Below, one piece after another: positions 61,798-64,000 of a stretch of 64,000 nt of DNA (positions are counted from its first letter, which is position 1; each line of letters opens with the position of its first letter). Position numbers and translations under genes: made by a program. The notes beneath the pieces are model-generated. The model was not told the origin of the DNA. It ran no database searches and worked only from the letters and a program-made list of their open reading frames with translations. Source of the stretch: Paguma larvata (lineage: Eukaryota > Chordata > Mammalia > Carnivora > Viverridae); the NCBI GenBank assembly GCA_030068075.1, contig CM057827.1, positions 73,050,500 to 73,114,499 of the forward strand, in the 5' to 3' direction.

Positions 61798-64000
61798 TGT
61801 AAAAAGACCACCACATTATTGAAAGACTGTAAAGACAGATGAGGACCCAGATTATATTTAAATCATTTTAGGAAAGAAAATAAAGACATATATGTTAATA
61901 ATTACCTTTTTTCCTTTGAAATTGAAATAATTGACCTGGTTTGCTTTTTATTCTCTTTCATATTTTCATTGGACTCAAGAAAATTTTGGTTAGAATCAAG
62001 AAGGTCTTGAATAAGAGTGTTATAGAGGTGTCTTCTGGTTATATTAGACCTAATGCTTAATAGAGTTTCTATCTACCTACTTACCTACCTATCTATCCTC
62101 TCAAAATGGGATTTTTTTCCATTTGTAGAAGAGGTGACATCATGGCAGTTGTGGAAGAAACTGAGTCAGACTCTAGTTTGTAACACAAACTCAGATCTTT
62201 TTGAATGACTTCTTTTACGTGACTTGAAACTGTCTTTATTAAAAGTAAACGATTACATCATCAATTTAATACTATCATATGCCAATTTCATGTGTAAAAT
62301 AGTCAAGTCAACTGGAGGGTAGTAACCTTAGTTTCTGTTGCGTTGGAAGAGCAATTGTAGCATCCAGTTGACCATGGTGAAAGAATTGTTAATAGGCCAT
62401 GTTGAAATAAGTGTGTGCTTACCTGAAAAAGAAGTATGAATTTGCCTACTCTATGGTTATAGATAGAATTCTTTTCCAACAATGTAAGCTATGGATGTTA
62501 CTGATAACATGAAATTCTAAATGGCAGTGGATTTGTAGGGGATGCAGAGCTAAAATTTTACTCTATCCCCGATAACTACTTGGGATCATCTCAAAGCAGG
62601 GTGGCTTTTAAAGGTTGAATATAAACATAACTCCTTTCTTTTATTCTAAATGAGTAAGAGTACGTTTGTTGAATAACCATGCACAAAGGCCTTGGAGTTC
62701 GTTAGAATCATCTGTAAATAAATGTATAAATGAGCAACATGAAGAAAGTTGTGTCCCTCAGGGCTCTTTTGTCATGTTAAATCCATATTTTGCTTTTTGG
62801 GATTTGGCATGGAGACCCAGAGAGCCTAAGAATTTCTTGCTAGGAGTAGTCAAGTTCTGGGAAATCTGAAGGGTTGGAGCAAAAGGTGGCAGCAGCCAGA
62901 TGACACCCCATCTCAAGGATTAGGTGTGGGCACATAGAATCTTGTGTTGGAGAAAGAATGCAATTGTGTCATGTGGTGATGAAACTGGGGAGTTATAACA
63001 CAATAAATATTCTTTTAAAACACTTTCTGCATCATTTAAAACTGAGAACCCATTTATTCTAATGCCATGGGGGATTCTTGGGGACCATAAGATCTCTAAA
63101 GATCTGCTTGATTCTATTTAATGTATATAAACTAGAATGGGGTTTAAGGGACCCTACTCTTGATGGGGGGAAAGTAGGCTAGATTCTGGTACGTGCACTA
63201 TGAATTTTCACTTTCTAGAAATTTCTTCCTTTTCTGTTTTTAAACTTCTTTGTCTAGGGACCCAATAAATTTCTGAGACCACATATTTATCTTTTATAAG
63301 GGGGAGTTGGAAGCAGACTACAGAAGTATCTAACATGTTTTAAAAGTCGTTATGTACCAGCTTCATTTGTGATTAAAGACATTAAGCATTTAGCATTTTT
63401 TTTTTGCAGCATAACTTGCAGTGTGTTTTCAAAGTTATATTGGAGTCACATGAGCCCACTGATAGCTAAAGAGTAAAAACACGGACACACAGGAAGCATT
63501 CTGCTATGTGTAAAGGTCCTTGATGGATTCTGAAAAAGATTAAGTCCAAAAGTGTAGTACCAATGCAGAGCAAGGTACCTTAATTATGATCAATTAAAAA
63601 CAAATGACACTAATAATGATTAGTATTTTCGACCAGAGTTGATTTACTAGTATTTGTGAATTTCATTTTAGGAGTAAGCGTCTGCTCTACAATCTAACAA
63701 TTGGCCTCTTGGATTAAATGTTTAAGAACTCTTTGTTTTTCCTCCTTGTTAGAACTTATTTCAGTGTAGTATTTCCTCCCTTTCTCTTACCCTAATGTCT
63801 CGTTCGTCAGCAATTTCTGTTCCTTTTCCAAAATAAGGTTCAGGTCTACCCACTTCTCTGTAGTTCAAGCTGTCTTCTTGTCTTCATTGGACCACTGTGA
63901 TGCTGTCCTAACAGCTCCGGCTTCCACCATTGCCCGCTACAACCTCCTATCCATGCCAGAATGACTACTTAAAAAAGGGAAATCATATATTTTTTTCTTG
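61798..64000. other. Upstream region of OR11G2-like copy B
   Basis: No gene or clear repeat found. Closely matches 19874-22300 without the L1 fragment and young SINE of copy A. If expressed, the 5' exon and promoter of the receptor lie here or beyond the window. Confidence 0.6.

Larger units (their letters stand above)
40828..64000 (+). repeat. Segmental duplication, copy B (continues past the window end)
   Basis: Second copy of 1-22530 in direct orientation. It carries a solo LTR (45610-46027) and a full-length LINE-1 (53905-60244) not found in A. Homology is still running at base 64000, so the true unit is longer than seen. The 22.5-40.8 kb interval may be the rest of unit A. Confidence 0.95.

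Noticed and set aside
1..64000. CRISPR array, operon, phage or plasmid features
   Set aside because: The DNA is plainly mammalian. Repeats are dispersed retroelements, and no regularly spaced short repeats are present.

Overview
This is a stretch of mammalian nuclear DNA, most likely from a cat (Felidae). The tRNA-derived SINEs have the carnivore CAN-SINE layout, and the best-preserved one (22303-22523) looks like the felid SINEC_Fc type. The LINE-1 copies are also of carnivore type. The species assignment is inference. Only two genes look intact, both on the minus strand: single-coding-exon olfactory receptors of 311 codons each (18926-19861 and 60850-61785). Both look like OR11G2, which in human lies in the 14q11.2 olfactory receptor cluster. 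Nearly everything else is transposable elements, pseudogenes and unremarkable intergenic DNA.

The main architectural feature is a direct segmental duplication. Positions 1 to about 22.3 kb (copy A) and about 40.83 kb to the end (copy B) are the same DNA in the same order and orientation. Each has an antisense LINE-1, an L2-like relic, an OR11H-like pseudogene, an older antisense LINE-1, a (CT)n SINE and the intact OR11G2-like gene. Copy A runs off the left edge and copy B off the right edge. The spacing of the copies (about 40-42 kb) fits a tandem duplication with a unit of roughly 41 kb.

The copies differ by clean insertions and gaps. Only A has three 3'-end LINE-1 fragments (2263-2962, about 15066-15524, 21801-22030) and a young SINE (22303-22523). 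Only B has a solo LTR with a 6-bp target duplication (45610-46027) and a full-length but dead LINE-1 with an 11-bp target duplication (53905-60244). B lacks about 0.54 kb, 1.6 kb and 2.4 kb that A has. The OR11H-like pseudogenes share one SINE inside the coding region, so the gene was broken before the duplication. The OR11G2-like genes remained open afterwards but diverge in a strikingly mosaic way.

The region between the copies (about 22.5-40.8 kb) holds MIR and hAT-type fossils, two long LTRs of TGTTGGG...CA type, an ERVL-like LTR fossil and several SINEs. It also holds a 5'-inverted LINE-1 whose 3' UTR was invaded by a NANOG processed pseudogene (33826-35410), a roughly 100-bp relic of a third OR11G2-like gene (37010-37108) and a doubtful OR scrap near 39.7 kb. 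No RNA gene, CRISPR array, operon or other prokaryotic feature is present. I found no convincing new biological system. The most informative signals are the mosaic OR pair, the nested NANOG retrocopy and the set of dated insertions that separate the duplicates.
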